From Shimia sp039969785 (GTDB lineage Bacteria > Pseudomonadota > Alphaproteobacteria > Rhodobacterales > Rhodobacteraceae), in NCBI RefSeq assembly GCF_039969785.1, contig NZ_JBDVNC010000034.1, positions 90,312 to 154,311 of the forward strand: 64,000 nucleotides of DNA. Direction: 5' to 3'. How positions within the stretch are numbered: the first letter of the stretch is position 1; every line of letters begins with the position of its first letter. The notes beneath the pieces are model-generated. The model was given only the letters and a program-made list of their open reading frames with translations, searched no databases and was not told the origin of the DNA. Position numbers and translations under genes: made by a program. This document shows positions 34,736 through 43,900 of the stretch, one piece after another.

Positions 34736-35319
34736 TCCGATTTGCAATGATGCGCCATGGGCATACTGCGTGGAACCGCGCGGGCCAGATACAAGGGCGC
34801 ACCGATATCCCATTGGACGATCAGGCGCGCCAAGATTTGCGTGGGTTCGGTCTGCCGCCGGGCTGGCAGGACGTTGACCTTTACAGCAGCCCGCTGGATC
34901 GGGCGTTTGAAACCGCATCCATCGTGTCCGGACGATCGCCGGTTATTGTGCCCGAACTGATCGAAATGGATTGGGGCAAGTGGGAAGGTCTTAAGGGCGT
35001 CGACCTGAAAAGTGACCCAAATTCTGGTTTTCGGGACATTGAAAACTGGGGCTGGTCCTATTGCCCGCCAGATGGCGAAAGCCCGGCCGATGTCTGGGCG
35101 CGTCTGGAGCCATGGCTGCAATCGCTGCGAAATGATTGCATTTCCGTGTGCCACATTGGAACGATGCGGATCGTTCTTGCAAAAGCCTACGGTTGGGATT
35201 TCCTTGGACCCGCGCCATTCCGTATCAAACGCAATCGGCTTTTTGTTGTTGAACTCGACAATGGAGAGATGCGTGTCGCGGACCCGGATATTGTCAGGCT
35301 GCGGACGCTCGACACATGA
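34732..35319 (+). CDS. Histidine-phosphatase-superfamily protein
   Basis: A 195-residue protein from the ATG at 34732. The phosphohistidine motif is MRHGHTAWN (His9 the nucleophile, Arg8 and His11 nearby). The acid/base glutamate lies in EMDWGKWEG, and the second histidine in VCHIGT. Members remove phosphate from sugar phosphates, phospholipids or CobC-type substrates. In a glycan operon it may dephosphorylate a sugar or lipid intermediate. It is co-translated with genes on both sides (ATGA overlaps). Confidence 0.85.
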   Translation: MIRFAMMRHGHTAWNRAGQIQGRTDIPLDDQARQDLRGFGLPPGWQDVDLYSSPLDRAFETASIVSGRSPVIVPELIEMDWGKWEGLKGVDLKSDPNSGFRDIENWGWSYCPPDGESPADVWARLEPWLQSLRNDCISVCHIGTMRIVLAKAYGWDFLGPAPFRIKRNRLFVVELDNGEMRVADPDIVRLRTLDT

Positions 35320-36458
35320 AAGTTATGATCGCCGTCACGCATCTGTTGGGGGCAGGGCACCTGTCCCGGGCGGTTACATTGGCGCGAGCGTTTTCCAACG
35401 CAGGGCATGACGTGTCTGTTCTCTCGGGCGGACGGGCGGCACCGCATCTGGATATGACCGGGTTTTCGCTGGTTCAGGCCCCTTCGCTGGCGTCAGATGG
35501 CACCAATTTTACCCGATTGCTGGATGAGGATGGCGCCCCGGCCGGGATGGGCTATCTTGAGCGCCGCGCCGACCAAATGGTGGCGGCCTTGCGGGAAACT
35601 TGTCCCGATGTGTTGATCACGGAACTGTTCCCTTTTGGACGGCGCGCGCTGTCGGCAGAGTTCCTGGCATTGCTGGAAGCGGCCCGTGAGTTACCCAACC
35701 GACCGCTCATCCTGTCGTCGATCAGAGACATCCTTGCGCCGCCCTCAAAGCCAGCCAAGGCTACGCGCGCCGACGAGATCCTGATCGATTTCTATGACGG
35801 TGTGCTTGTGCATTCGGACCAGAATATCACCCGCCTGCAAGAAAGCTGGCCGGTGTCCAACCGGTTGGAACAATTTTTGAACTACACCGGATATGTCGCG
35901 CCTTTTCCGGCCGGTAAACACCCGCGCGGTGATGGAACCGGCGAAGTATTGGTGAGCGCAGGTGGCGGATCGGTCGGGCAGGCCATGTTCGAATGCGCGT
36001 TACAGGCTGCTGCGCGCTCGCCTTTGCACTGGCACTTGTTGGTTGGGGGGGCAGATCGCGACGCTCGCATTGCCGCGCTCAAGGAACTGGCAGGTAACTT
36101 GGACGTAACCATCGAAGCGGTGCGCCCGGATTTTCGCGAGATGCTGACAGGCGCTGCCGCCTCGGTCAGCATGTGTGGATACAATACCGCGCTGGATCTT
36201 TTGCAAACCGGTTTGCCCGCAGTGATGGTGCCGTTTGACGACGGCGGCGAAGTTGAACAAACCCTGCGGTCTCATTCTTTGGCGTCATTGCCATCTGCCG
36301 AGGTGCTCGCGTCATCGGATATGAACCCTGTCAGCATGGCCGAGGCTGTTGCGCGGGTGACGAAACAGGGGCGACGTAAAACTGATGGGCTAAAGATGGA
36401 CGGAGCGGCGCAGACGGTGAACATTGTTGAGCGAATGCTGCAAGGGGCCCTGACTTGA
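35316..36458 (+). CDS. MurG-like glycosyltransferase, copy 2
   Basis: A 380-residue GT-B protein with N-terminal VTHLLGAGHLSRAVTLARAF and C-terminal VLVSAGGGSVG and SMCGYNTALDLLQTGLPAVMVP. These are the same acceptor and donor landmarks as the protein at 31174. Two such paralogues in one operon suggest successive or alternative sugar additions. It overlaps both neighbours by 4 bp; the next gene starts on a TTG inside its stop. Confidence 0.78.
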   Translation: MKVMIAVTHLLGAGHLSRAVTLARAFSNAGHDVSVLSGGRAAPHLDMTGFSLVQAPSLASDGTNFTRLLDEDGAPAGMGYLERRADQMVAALRETCPDVLITELFPFGRRALSAEFLALLEAARELPNRPLILSSIRDILAPPSKPAKATRADEILIDFYDGVLVHSDQNITRLQESWPVSNRLEQFLNYTGYVAPFPAGKHPRGDGTGEVLVSAGGGSVGQAMFECALQAAARSPLHWHLLVGGADRDARIAALKELAGNLDVTIEAVRPDFREMLTGAAASVSMCGYNTALDLLQTGLPAVMVPFDDGGEVEQTLRSHSLASLPSAEVLASSDMNPVSMAEAVARVTKQGRRKTDGLKMDGAAQTVNIVERMLQGALT

Positions 36459-37210
36459 ATATCGACTGGAGCGCCCTTCGCTCGGAACTTGCCCAATGGC
36501 GCCGCGACCGGCTTGCGCTGCCGTTTTGGTGGCGCGATGACGATGCGATTGAGCCGACAGCAGCGCTCGAAAAGCTTGGCGCGCTGTCCTGCGAAACTGG
36601 CGTGACTGTGCATCTTGCCGTCATTCCCAAACTCGCGTCTGACCTGCTCGCGGGGCAAATGGGCACCGCGTTCATTCCTGTGATGCACGGCTGGACACAT
36701 CGCAACACTGCACCGGACGGCGCGAAAAATGCCGAATTTGGGATTGGGCGTGATCCGGGCGAAGTGAAAAAAGAACTGACCGCAGGAATCGCCCGCATGC
36801 AGGACATTTTCGGCGATGCGTTTTCCAGAATGTTTGTACCGCCGTGGAACCGACTGGATACCGACGTGTTGCCGATCCTGAAATCTGCCGGATTTTCCGC
36901 TGTTTCAACCTATGCGCCGCGCAAGGACAAGGCGCCGGTTCCGGGGCTGGAAATGATCAATACACATATCGATCCCATTTTCTGGCGGGGCACGCGGGGG
37001 CTCGTGCCGCCAGAGACACTGGTGTCACAGATCGTCACTTTGCTGCGAGACCGTCGACTGGGTCTTGCGGACAATGCGGAACCCTTGGGATATCTGACAC
37101 ATCACCTTGTGCATGATGATGATATCTGGGAGTTTTCGCGCCAATTTATGACTGAAATGTGCGAGGGGCCATTGACGCTCTTTCGTCACGACAGAAAGGA
37201 CACTGCATGA
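36455..37210 (+). CDS. NodB-like polysaccharide deacetylase
   Basis: A 251-residue protein from TTG 36455 overlapping the upstream stop (TTGA). The metal site is recognisable: WWRDDDA with D28-D30 and HGWTHRN with His78 and His82, followed by MFVPPWNRL, equivalent to the R-x-PxG/W motif 3. NodB-type enzymes remove N- or O-acetyl groups from sugars. No signal peptide is present, so action on a cytoplasmic or inner-leaflet lipid-linked sugar is likely. With the HexNAc dehydrogenase of the same operon it could de-N-acetylate the amino sugar. Confidence 0.75.
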   Translation: MNIDWSALRSELAQWRRDRLALPFWWRDDDAIEPTAALEKLGALSCETGVTVHLAVIPKLASDLLAGQMGTAFIPVMHGWTHRNTAPDGAKNAEFGIGRDPGEVKKELTAGIARMQDIFGDAFSRMFVPPWNRLDTDVLPILKSAGFSAVSTYAPRKDKAPVPGLEMINTHIDPIFWRGTRGLVPPETLVSQIVTLLRDRRLGLADNAEPLGYLTHHLVHDDDIWEFSRQFMTEMCEGPLTLFRHDRKDTA

Positions 37211-37683
37211 GCCGTTTGGACAGCATGATGCGCCGACTGGCCGCCCAGCGGGACGGTCTTGAATGGGGCTACGAACAGGTAAACGGCGTCAAAGGGGGTA
37301 TCGTGGACATGGGATTGGGCAATGGGCGCACCTATGATCATCTGCGCGAAATTGCGTCAGATCGCCGGATTTGGGTAATCGATCGCATATTGCAATGTCA
37401 TCCATCCTGCGTGCCGCCGGAACAGGATTTCCTGCAAGGTGAAGCCGAGGATATGTTGCGCAAACTCGCAGGAAATGGCGCATGCATCGCACTTGCACAC
37501 TACGATTTTGGCTTTGGAAACAAAGAGAAAGACATCGCTGAAGCGGCGCGTTTGTCTCCGATCATTGCCAAATGCATGTTGCCGGGCGGAGTATTGGTTT
37601 CCGGGCAACCGCTGGTTGGATTTGAACAGGTTCGTGGGCCCGAGACTGTTGCCCCGGACCGGTATTGTTTTTACCGGACCTGA
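37207..37683 (+). CDS. Small class I SAM-dependent methyltransferase-like protein (copy B)
   Basis: A 158-residue protein that starts in the stop of the deacetylase gene (ATGA). It opens MSRLDSMMRRLAAQR and has VDMGLGNGRTYDHLREIA (about 36-53) as SAM motif I, with IWVIDR and HYDFGFGN later. The length, the MSRLD start and GLGNGRT match the protein at 16436. It is the last gene of the glycan operon. Substrate unknown; methylation of a sugar or head group is a guess from context. Confidence 0.62.
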   Translation: MSRLDSMMRRLAAQRDGLEWGYEQVNGVKGGIVDMGLGNGRTYDHLREIASDRRIWVIDRILQCHPSCVPPEQDFLQGEAEDMLRKLAGNGACIALAHYDFGFGNKEKDIAEAARLSPIIAKCMLPGGVLVSGQPLVGFEQVRGPETVAPDRYCFYRT

Positions 37684-39339
37684 CTATTCAGCCGCTGGGA
37701 GCTTGAATTCAGCGGCTTCCGCGCGGGACAGCATGGCGCCCTGTTTGCGTTGTTTCAGAACCTCGCGGGCATGGGCGTACATGTCGTCTTGCCAGAAAAT
37801 CAGACATCCGTTGCACCCTTTGCCACAACAGCCTTCGGTGCCTTTTCGGTTCGTCTTGAACCGGCGCGTGTTGGCGTCGGCATCAATGGCTTCAACCAGC
37901 GCGTCGCGACGACGTTGATACGCCGTTTCGCTTTGCGTGTCCTTGATCTCCATGGCCAGCGTGGTTTTGTCCAGCTGTAGACGCTTCCATTGTTCTTCTG
38001 TCAGCGCGCGTTCTTTGCGCAGCACGGACAAAGGCGGAAAGTTGCGTCGCAGATCGCCGATATCTTCTTGTTCGAAAAGAGAAAATGGCAGGCGGATCAC
38101 CGATTTGGTCGACCCGTGGATCACGTCTTTGCGTTCGCTTGTGGCGGCGATTTCATAATCATATCCACGCAACAAGACTGTGTTGCGCGCCACGGGTGAC
38201 ACGATTTCGATCACGTCGCCGGGCTCAAGCTTGTTTTTGACTTCGACGTAGAATGCGTCGTCTCTTACTTCGGTGACGACGCCGGCATATTCCCATTGGG
38301 CAATGGCCTGGGTCTGTTCATATCCGTGCGACAGATTGGTCAGACGCCCCTTGTGGAAAGCAAGCGTATAGCCGCGATTTCCGACAGTGCCCAACTCTTC
38401 CATATAGTCGGCTGCATTCCAGTTTTCGGGATCGGCATAGTAGTCATCGATGGCCGCGCGATAGGCACGTGCTACAATGGCGGCATAGTATTCCGACTTG
38501 CCGCGCCCCTCGACTTTCAGGCTGTCTACGCCGATGCGCAGATAGTCATCAAGTTTGGGCATCAGGCACAAGTCTTTGGAATTCAATATATAACTGCCGC
38601 GTTCGTCTTCCTGAATGGGCAAGAATTCCCCGGGGCGGACGCCTTCCTCTAATAGGAATTCGAACATGTGCAGGTTGTCTTCGTCGACGATCAATTCCTG
38701 AACGGTGCCGTCTTTGAGACGCATGTGGAACTTGTAGTTCCACCGGCAGGAATTTGCACAATTGCCTTGGTTCGCGCCGCGCTCGGCCATGAAATTCGAC
38801 AGCAGGCAACGGCCTGAATAGGTCATGCACATGGCGCCGTGAACAAAGGCTTCCAGCTTGATATCAGGGCATTTTTCGCGGATTTCTTCCAATTCGGGAA
38901 ACGACACTTCGCGGGCCAGAACCACAAGGTCAGCACCTTGGGATTGCCAGAACTGCGTGGTCAGCCAGGATGCGATATTGGCCTGTGTGGACACGTGCAG
39001 CGGGATTTCCGGGGCGCGTTCGCGGACGAACTGAAAGACGCCCGGGTCCGAAATGATCAACCCGTCTGGCTTTACCTTGCGGACTGTATCAATGTATTCG
39101 TCCAGCTTGGGTATGTCTTTGTTATGGCTGAACAAGTTCAGAGTCAAATAGGCGCGCCGACCGTGGGCGTGGCAGAACTCAACGCCTTCGATGACCTCTT
39201 CCAATGAGAACTCAGACTTGGTTCTGAGGGACAAATCAGGTGTGCCCAGATAGACGGCATCGGCTCCGTAAAGAACCGCCATCTTGAGTTTTCTGAGGTT
39301 GCCCGCAGGCATGAGAAGTTCGGATTTATGTTGTGTCAT
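37684..39339 (-). CDS. U32 peptidase-family protein (TrhP/YegQ-like)
   Basis: A 551-residue protein from the ATG at 39339. It opens LLMPAGNLRKLKMAVLYGADAVYLG, the start of the U32 barrel, and has EAFVHGAMCMTYSGRCLLSN with the cluster cysteines, CANSCRW further on, and a C-terminal CCGKGCNGCLIFW. Despite the peptidase name, characterised U32 proteins with this cysteine set (TrhP, RlhA, UbiU/V) act in tRNA or rRNA hydroxylation or ubiquinone hydroxylation using iron-sulfur clusters. The longer form with an extra C-terminal domain resembles TrhP (tRNA ho5U34 formation). The gene is convergent with the glycan operon, with no gap after its last stop. Confidence 0.82.
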   Translation of the reverse strand: MTQHKSELLMPAGNLRKLKMAVLYGADAVYLGTPDLSLRTKSEFSLEEVIEGVEFCHAHGRRAYLTLNLFSHNKDIPKLDEYIDTVRKVKPDGLIISDPGVFQFVRERAPEIPLHVSTQANIASWLTTQFWQSQGADLVVLAREVSFPELEEIREKCPDIKLEAFVHGAMCMTYSGRCLLSNFMAERGANQGNCANSCRWNYKFHMRLKDGTVQELIVDEDNLHMFEFLLEEGVRPGEFLPIQEDERGSYILNSKDLCLMPKLDDYLRIGVDSLKVEGRGKSEYYAAIVARAYRAAIDDYYADPENWNAADYMEELGTVGNRGYTLAFHKGRLTNLSHGYEQTQAIAQWEYAGVVTEVRDDAFYVEVKNKLEPGDVIEIVSPVARNTVLLRGYDYEIAATSERKDVIHGSTKSVIRLPFSLFEQEDIGDLRRNFPPLSVLRKERALTEEQWKRLQLDKTTLAMEIKDTQSETAYQRRRDALVEAIDADANTRRFKTNRKGTEGCCGKGCNGCLIFWQDDMYAHAREVLKQRKQGAMLSRAEAAEFKLPAAE

Positions 39340-39660
39340 GACTCGCGCGCCCTTGATCAAGGCGCTGTCATACATGGGATTTGCCAAGGGGGCAAATCAT
39401 GTATTTTGGGGCTTCGGCATGACGTCGGTGCAACGTCGGTATTGCGTCTGTGTCATTTTACGCCATCTGATACTGCTTCAGATAGGGATGCACGTCCAAC
39501 CGGCGGGTTGAGCATGTCAAATCAATTGCCGAACTGTCTGGAGAAACAACAGGCGCGCGACAAAGATGACCACGTGCCAGCGATTGAGTAAAATCGGTTT
39601 GAAACTCGGACGCAGGCAAGGTTCTATACACCTAAGTAAGCGGCGTGGAGCGATGTCCGG
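39340..39660. promoter_or_regulatory. Divergent intergenic region, U32 gene / PPIase gene
   Basis: 321 bases without a convincing gene. A weak promoter for the PPIase gene may be TTGAAA at 39599 with TATACA at 39625; the 20-bp spacer is long. No operator palindrome stands out. Confidence 0.3.
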
Positions 39661-40500
39661 ATGCGACAATTTCTGAAAGAGCCTTTGATACATTTTCTGG
39701 CCATGGGGCTGTTGATCTTTGCGGTGTATTTTGCGCTGCAAGACAAAGAGCCGACGCCGGAAATGGATGAAATCACTGTTTCAAAACAGAACCTGGACCG
39801 CTTTGTGGCGCGATTTACAGGGGTACGCCAGCGACCGCCGACGGCGGAAGAACTGCATAAGTTCGCAGAATCGTTTGTTGATGAGGAAGTTCTGGTGCGT
39901 GAAGCGCGGGCTATGTCGCTGGATGCGGGAGACGCCATCATTCGACAGCGGTTGACACAAAAGATGAATTTTCTGGCAGCGTCCGCTGCGGCGTCTGTTC
40001 AGCCTACCGAAAAAGACCTGCGCGCATATTATGATCTGAATGCCGAAAAATATACGATTGATGGCACAATTTCCTTTGTGCAGGTTTTTCTGGGGGAGGC
40101 CCCGTCTGAGGCCGAGGTGGAACTGGCTCTTGCCACGTTAACTGGCGGCGCGGACCCGGATACGATTGGCCGATCTGCCATGTTGCCCTCATCGCTGGGC
40201 CCGGCAACGGCAACGCAAGTCGATACTGCCTTTGGGAACGGATTCTATCAAGGATTGGCGACTGCCAAAGAGGGCGCGTGGGCAGGGCCGGTGCGGTCTG
40301 GATTTGGGGTGCACCTTGTCTGGATTACAGAACGAAACGCCGACACGGTGCCAGAATTTGAGACCGTCATGGAAAAGGTTCGTGAAGACTGGCGGCTTGA
40401 AACCGAAACCAAGTTCGCCAACCAGCAAGTCAAAGCCATGCGCCAGAATTATTCGATCACGCTTCCGTCTGAAGCCGACATTCAGGCCGCTTTGAAATGA
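39661..40500 (+). CDS. Membrane-anchored parvulin-type peptidyl-prolyl isomerase
   Basis: A 279-residue protein with one N-terminal anchor (about 9-26), a SurA-N-like helical part and a degenerate parvulin domain near 140-235 (SFVQVFLGEAP, GPVRSGFGVHLVWITER). SGFGxHLV is the usual PpiC end motif. It acts as a periplasmic foldase or chaperone. Its stop overlaps the ATG of the HupE-like gene, an arrangement that suggests the isomerase helps mature that membrane protein or its metal site. Confidence 0.8.
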   Translation: MRQFLKEPLIHFLAMGLLIFAVYFALQDKEPTPEMDEITVSKQNLDRFVARFTGVRQRPPTAEELHKFAESFVDEEVLVREARAMSLDAGDAIIRQRLTQKMNFLAASAAASVQPTEKDLRAYYDLNAEKYTIDGTISFVQVFLGEAPSEAEVELALATLTGGADPDTIGRSAMLPSSLGPATATQVDTAFGNGFYQGLATAKEGAWAGPVRSGFGVHLVWITERNADTVPEFETVMEKVREDWRLETETKFANQQVKAMRQNYSITLPSEADIQAALK

Positions 40501-41513
40501 GGTTAATTGCGCTTTGTCTCACCCTGGTCATGGCCTTTTGGGTACAGGCAGGGTCTGCGCATGCGCATGCGCTGGAACCCGGGTATCTTGAGCTGAAGCC
40601 AATGTCTGAGAACACATGGCGTGTGTTTTGGAGCCGACCTGATGTTCAGGGGCGCCCGATGGCGATTGACGCGGTACTGCCCGAGGATTGCGAGATGCGG
40701 CAGGGGCCGTCGCCGCGCTTTGACGGCAGTGCATGGACAACGCAATGGGTGACACGCTGTTCCAACGGGATGCAAGACAGCGCGCTGGTCATTCAGGGAC
40801 TTGAGCTGACGCAGACAGATGTGCTGGTGCGCTATGAGTTGGTGGCGGGCGACGTTGCGACCAAGCGGCTGGTGCCGGATGAGACGGGGTTTGTTCTTTC
40901 GGTCACAACCGGCTGGGCCGAGGTCCTGTGGGCATATCTGACTTTGGGGTTTGATCACATTCTGGACGGGATTGATCACCTGTTGTTTGTCTTTGCGCTG
41001 TTGCTGTTGATTCCGGACCGATGGCGCTTGATTGGCGCTATCACGGCGTTCACCGTGGCGCATAGTATCACGTTGGCTGCGGCAACGTTGGGGTTGGTGG
41101 CGCTGCCGTCGGCTCCGGTCGAGGCGATCATTGCTCTGTCGATCATGTTTTTGGCAACTGAGCTGGTCAAGCGGCAGGCGGGCTCCCCGCGTGTGTCCGA
41201 ACGTTATCCGTGGATCGTGTCGTTTTCATTTGGGCTTTTGCACGGGTTTGGTTTTGCCGGTGCGCTTGGTGAAATTGGTCTGCCACAGGGGGATGTGCCG
41301 CTTGCGCTGTTGTCGTTCAATCTGGGTGTAGAGGCTGGGCAGCTTGCCTTTGTGGCGTGCGTGTTTGTTTTGGCGGAATTGTTGCGGCGCGTGGTTCCCA
41401 GGCTTGTCAAAAACGCAGTGACGCCGGGTGCACCAGTGGCCATCGTATTGGCCTATGGCATTGGCGCGGTGTCAGCATATTGGTTTTTGGATCGTTTAGC
41501 CGGGTTCGTTTGA
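40497..41513 (+). CDS. HupE/UreJ-2-family membrane protein
   Basis: A 338-residue protein with a signal peptide (1-24, ending HAHA) and a periplasmic domain of about 130 residues. A seven-helix C-terminal half follows with FDHILDGIDHLLF (about 154-166), FTVAHSITL and FGLLHGFGFAGAL. The His/Asp-rich helices resemble nickel/cobalt permeases of the HupE/UreJ group; hydrogenase and urease genes are absent here. The function may be metal or small-molecule transport. It ends 20 bp before the convergent FadR-type regulator gene. Confidence 0.8.
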   Translation: MRLIALCLTLVMAFWVQAGSAHAHALEPGYLELKPMSENTWRVFWSRPDVQGRPMAIDAVLPEDCEMRQGPSPRFDGSAWTTQWVTRCSNGMQDSALVIQGLELTQTDVLVRYELVAGDVATKRLVPDETGFVLSVTTGWAEVLWAYLTLGFDHILDGIDHLLFVFALLLLIPDRWRLIGAITAFTVAHSITLAAATLGLVALPSAPVEAIIALSIMFLATELVKRQAGSPRVSERYPWIVSFSFGLLHGFGFAGALGEIGLPQGDVPLALLSFNLGVEAGQLAFVACVFVLAELLRRVVPRLVKNAVTPGAPVAIVLAYGIGAVSAYWFLDRLAGFV

Positions 41514-41533
41514 TAGCCCTTACATTGTGCCGA

Positions 41534-42337
41534 CTATAACAGCGCCAGCCGTTGAGATGCGACCTGATCGCGCTGTGCCCGTGATTGTTCTTCGACGTAA
41601 GAACGCTGCACAAATTCGATATGGTCGCGCGCGGCGGTTGCGGCGCGTTCCGGGTTGCCAGCTTTGATTGCCTCAAAGATTTCCCGGTGTTGTGCCAGAA
41701 GCTGTTGTCCGGTTCCGTCAATCGAACGCAAAAACGAGCGGTTATAAAACAGGTTTTGCCGCGTCAGGGCATAAATCGATGACATGGTGTGCACCAAAAG
41801 CGAATTGTGGCTGGCGTCGATGATCGCAGAGTGAAAACGAATATCGGCATCTTGCGAGGCCTGGCTGTCATCTGCCAGATGCGCGGCTTCAAGGTCTTCC
41901 ATAACGCGTGTCAGAATTTCTTTGTCGGCTTTGGTGGCGCGTGTGGCAGCGAGGTTGGCGGCAAAGCTTTCTTGTTCGATACGAAACTCAAGGTACGAAT
42001 TAAAGGCGTCCTGATGGCGTGCATAGAGGGCAATCAACGCCGGGGACATGGCAGATCCTACCAGCGGGGCCACAAACGTGCCTTCACCGTGGCGCGCCAG
42101 TATGAGATCGTTTTCCTCAAGAAGCTTCAGCGCCTCGCGCACCTTGGGGCGGGACACGCCCATTTGTTCCGCCAGATCGCGTTCAGACGGCAACCGGCCC
42201 CCGTCGCGCAGAATGCCGTTCAGGATCAGTGTTTCAATCTGGGAGACAATCGAGTCGACCACGGATGTGTGATCAATCGGTGTAAAAACAGCATTCAACA
42301 CTTGGTCAGCCTCCTCCTGATTGGTGGGGTCTATCAT
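41534..42337 (-). CDS. GntR/FadR-type regulator of lactate or 2-oxoacid use (LldR-like)
   Basis: A 267-residue repressor. The winged-helix GntR domain is residues 25-95 (LPSERDLAEQMGVSRPKVREAL). A FCD ligand domain spans about 110-250, with the metal/ligand histidines in DIRFHSAI, AQHREIF and ARDHIEF. FCD regulators sense small organic acids. It diverges from a TRAP system and D-lactate dehydrogenase, so D/L-lactate or pyruvate-like effectors are likely. One ATGGTAAA box (minus strand) overlaps its start codon, which would suit autoregulation. Confidence 0.82.
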   Translation of the reverse strand: MIDPTNQEEADQVLNAVFTPIDHTSVVDSIVSQIETLILNGILRDGGRLPSERDLAEQMGVSRPKVREALKLLEENDLILARHGEGTFVAPLVGSAMSPALIALYARHQDAFNSYLEFRIEQESFAANLAATRATKADKEILTRVMEDLEAAHLADDSQASQDADIRFHSAIIDASHNSLLVHTMSSIYALTRQNLFYNRSFLRSIDGTGQQLLAQHREIFEAIKAGNPERAATAARDHIEFVQRSYVEEQSRAQRDQVASQRLALL

Positions 42338-42731
42338 TTACCATGGATGGAATCATATTCAAAATGATTTTGCAGTGTGGATGATGTGATCGCTATCATG
42401 GTAAAATTAGTTATCCTATTTTAGAAATCCTGAAAATTTGAAGATCGTACCTTGATCGGCGCATAGCGCGATTTAACAAAGTATTGTAATTAAACATATA
42501 AAAGTAAAAAAATTCACAAAAAGGAAATTTTGTGCTTTTGGTCTAGGCAGGGAGGCAGGCGTCTATTCTCAGTGTATTCTACAGGAGTGGTTACAATAAT
42601 TGTTGACTTTGAGATATGGTAAACTTTATGAACCACTTCATCGATCAGGGGAGAGTTCGATGTTTGGTTCCATTCAGAACTGGCCCCTTCACCGAAGAAC
42701 TGGCTCGATTTGCCATAGGAGGAGACCTCGA
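42338..42731. promoter_or_regulatory. AT-rich control region of the lactate TRAP operon
   Basis: 394 bases, clearly AT-richer than the surroundings, without a gene. ATGGTAAA occurs three times: on the minus strand at 42337-42344, and on the plus strand at 42398-42405 and 42616-42623. A possible promoter is TTGACT (42602) with TTATGA (42625). The boxes may be half-sites for the divergent GntR regulator, though they are not the textbook TGGTnnnACCA palindrome. Confidence 0.45.
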
Positions 42732-43784
42732 ATGAAATCAATCGTCACAAGCCTTGCCGTCGCCGCGACAATGTTGTCGGCCACCGCGACACTGGCCGCA
42801 GACAAGATTCTGCTGAAAACACCCATTGCGTTCTCGACCGCATTGCCCGGTCTGGGAAGCCCAATTCCACGCGTTGCCGAACAGCTGGGCCTGATGTCTG
42901 GCGGTACCATCAAGATGAAAGTGTATGAGCCGGGCAAGCTGGTTCCGCCGTTTGAAATTCTTGATGCAGTGTCTTCGGGCAAGATTAACTCGGGCTACAC
43001 AACCGCCGGATACTGGGCCGGAAAAATCCCTGCAGCACCTTTGTTCTCGGCTGTGCCGTTTGGCCCCGAAGCGGGCGAATACATGGCTTGGCTTTACTAT
43101 GGTAACGGCATGACGCTGTATCAGGAGATGTACGATCAGGCAGGCTTTAACGTGCACGTGCTGCCTTGTGCCATCATCGCGCCTGAGACATCTGGCTGGT
43201 TCGCAAAGGAGATCAACTCGCCTGAAGACCTGCAGGGTCTGAAAATGCGGTTCTTTGGTCTGGGTGGCAAAGTCATGCAGAAGCTGGGCGTTGCAACATC
43301 GCTGTTGCCCGGTGGTGAAATCTTCCCCGCGCTGGAAAAAGGCGCAATTGATGCGACCGAATTCTCGATGCCTGCGATCGACGCACGGTTGGGTTTCCAC
43401 AAGCTGGTCAAATACAACTACTTCCCCGGTTGGCACCAGCAAGCGACCGTGTTTGAGCTGTTGATTAACAAAGATGTTTGGAACGAAGCGTCTGAGCAGC
43501 ATCAGGCGATTATTACAAACGCTTGCCGCAGCTCAATGACAGACAGCTTTGCAGAAGGCGAGGCCATCCAACACGACGTTCTGAAAGACAACGTTGAAAA
43601 CAATGGCGTGATCATCAAGCAGTGGTCGCCCGAGATGCTGGCCGTGTTCAAAGAAACATGGGGCGAAGTTGCCGCAGAAGAAGCCGCAGCGGATCCGTTC
43701 TTTGACAAGGTTTTGACGGACATGACTGCTTTCCGCGAGGGCTATGAGCTTTGGAAGCAGAACGCCTTCCTGCCGCGCAAGTAA
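42732..43784 (+). CDS. TRAP transporter binding protein, lactate/2-oxoacid type (DctP)
   Basis: A 350-residue periplasmic protein from the ATG behind GGAGGAG. The signal peptide ends ATLAA at 23. LLPGGEIFPALEKGAIDATEF and YFPGWHQQAT are the landmarks of the TakP/TTHA0766 group, which binds 2-oxoacids or calcium-lactate through the glutamate/aspartate near GAIDATE. With the downstream D-lactate dehydrogenase and upstream FCD regulator, lactate is the likely ligand. Confidence 0.85.
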   Translation: MKSIVTSLAVAATMLSATATLAADKILLKTPIAFSTALPGLGSPIPRVAEQLGLMSGGTIKMKVYEPGKLVPPFEILDAVSSGKINSGYTTAGYWAGKIPAAPLFSAVPFGPEAGEYMAWLYYGNGMTLYQEMYDQAGFNVHVLPCAIIAPETSGWFAKEINSPEDLQGLKMRFFGLGGKVMQKLGVATSLLPGGEIFPALEKGAIDATEFSMPAIDARLGFHKLVKYNYFPGWHQQATVFELLINKDVWNEASEQHQAIITNACRSSMTDSFAEGEAIQHDVLKDNVENNGVIIKQWSPEMLAVFKETWGEVAAEEAAADPFFDKVLTDMTAFREGYELWKQNAFLPRK

Positions 43785-43797
43785 GTCTAAGACGCTT

Positions 43798-43823
43798 CAG
43801 GTGGCGGCGCGGGTTGCCACCTG
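43798..43823 (+). terminator. Hairpin between TRAP binding protein and permease genes
   Basis: A perfect 8-bp stem CAGGTGGC/GCCACCTG encloses a 10-base loop, followed by only a short T-rich stretch. This position often carries a partial terminator or mRNA stabiliser that makes binding protein exceed permease; that role is inferred. Confidence 0.6.
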
Positions 43824-43900
43824 ACTTCGAAGTTTTCTAACTCATTTTTCTGAAAGATTTAGGTCTGTGCCGCTGTCGCGCCAGACACCGGGAGGGGACC

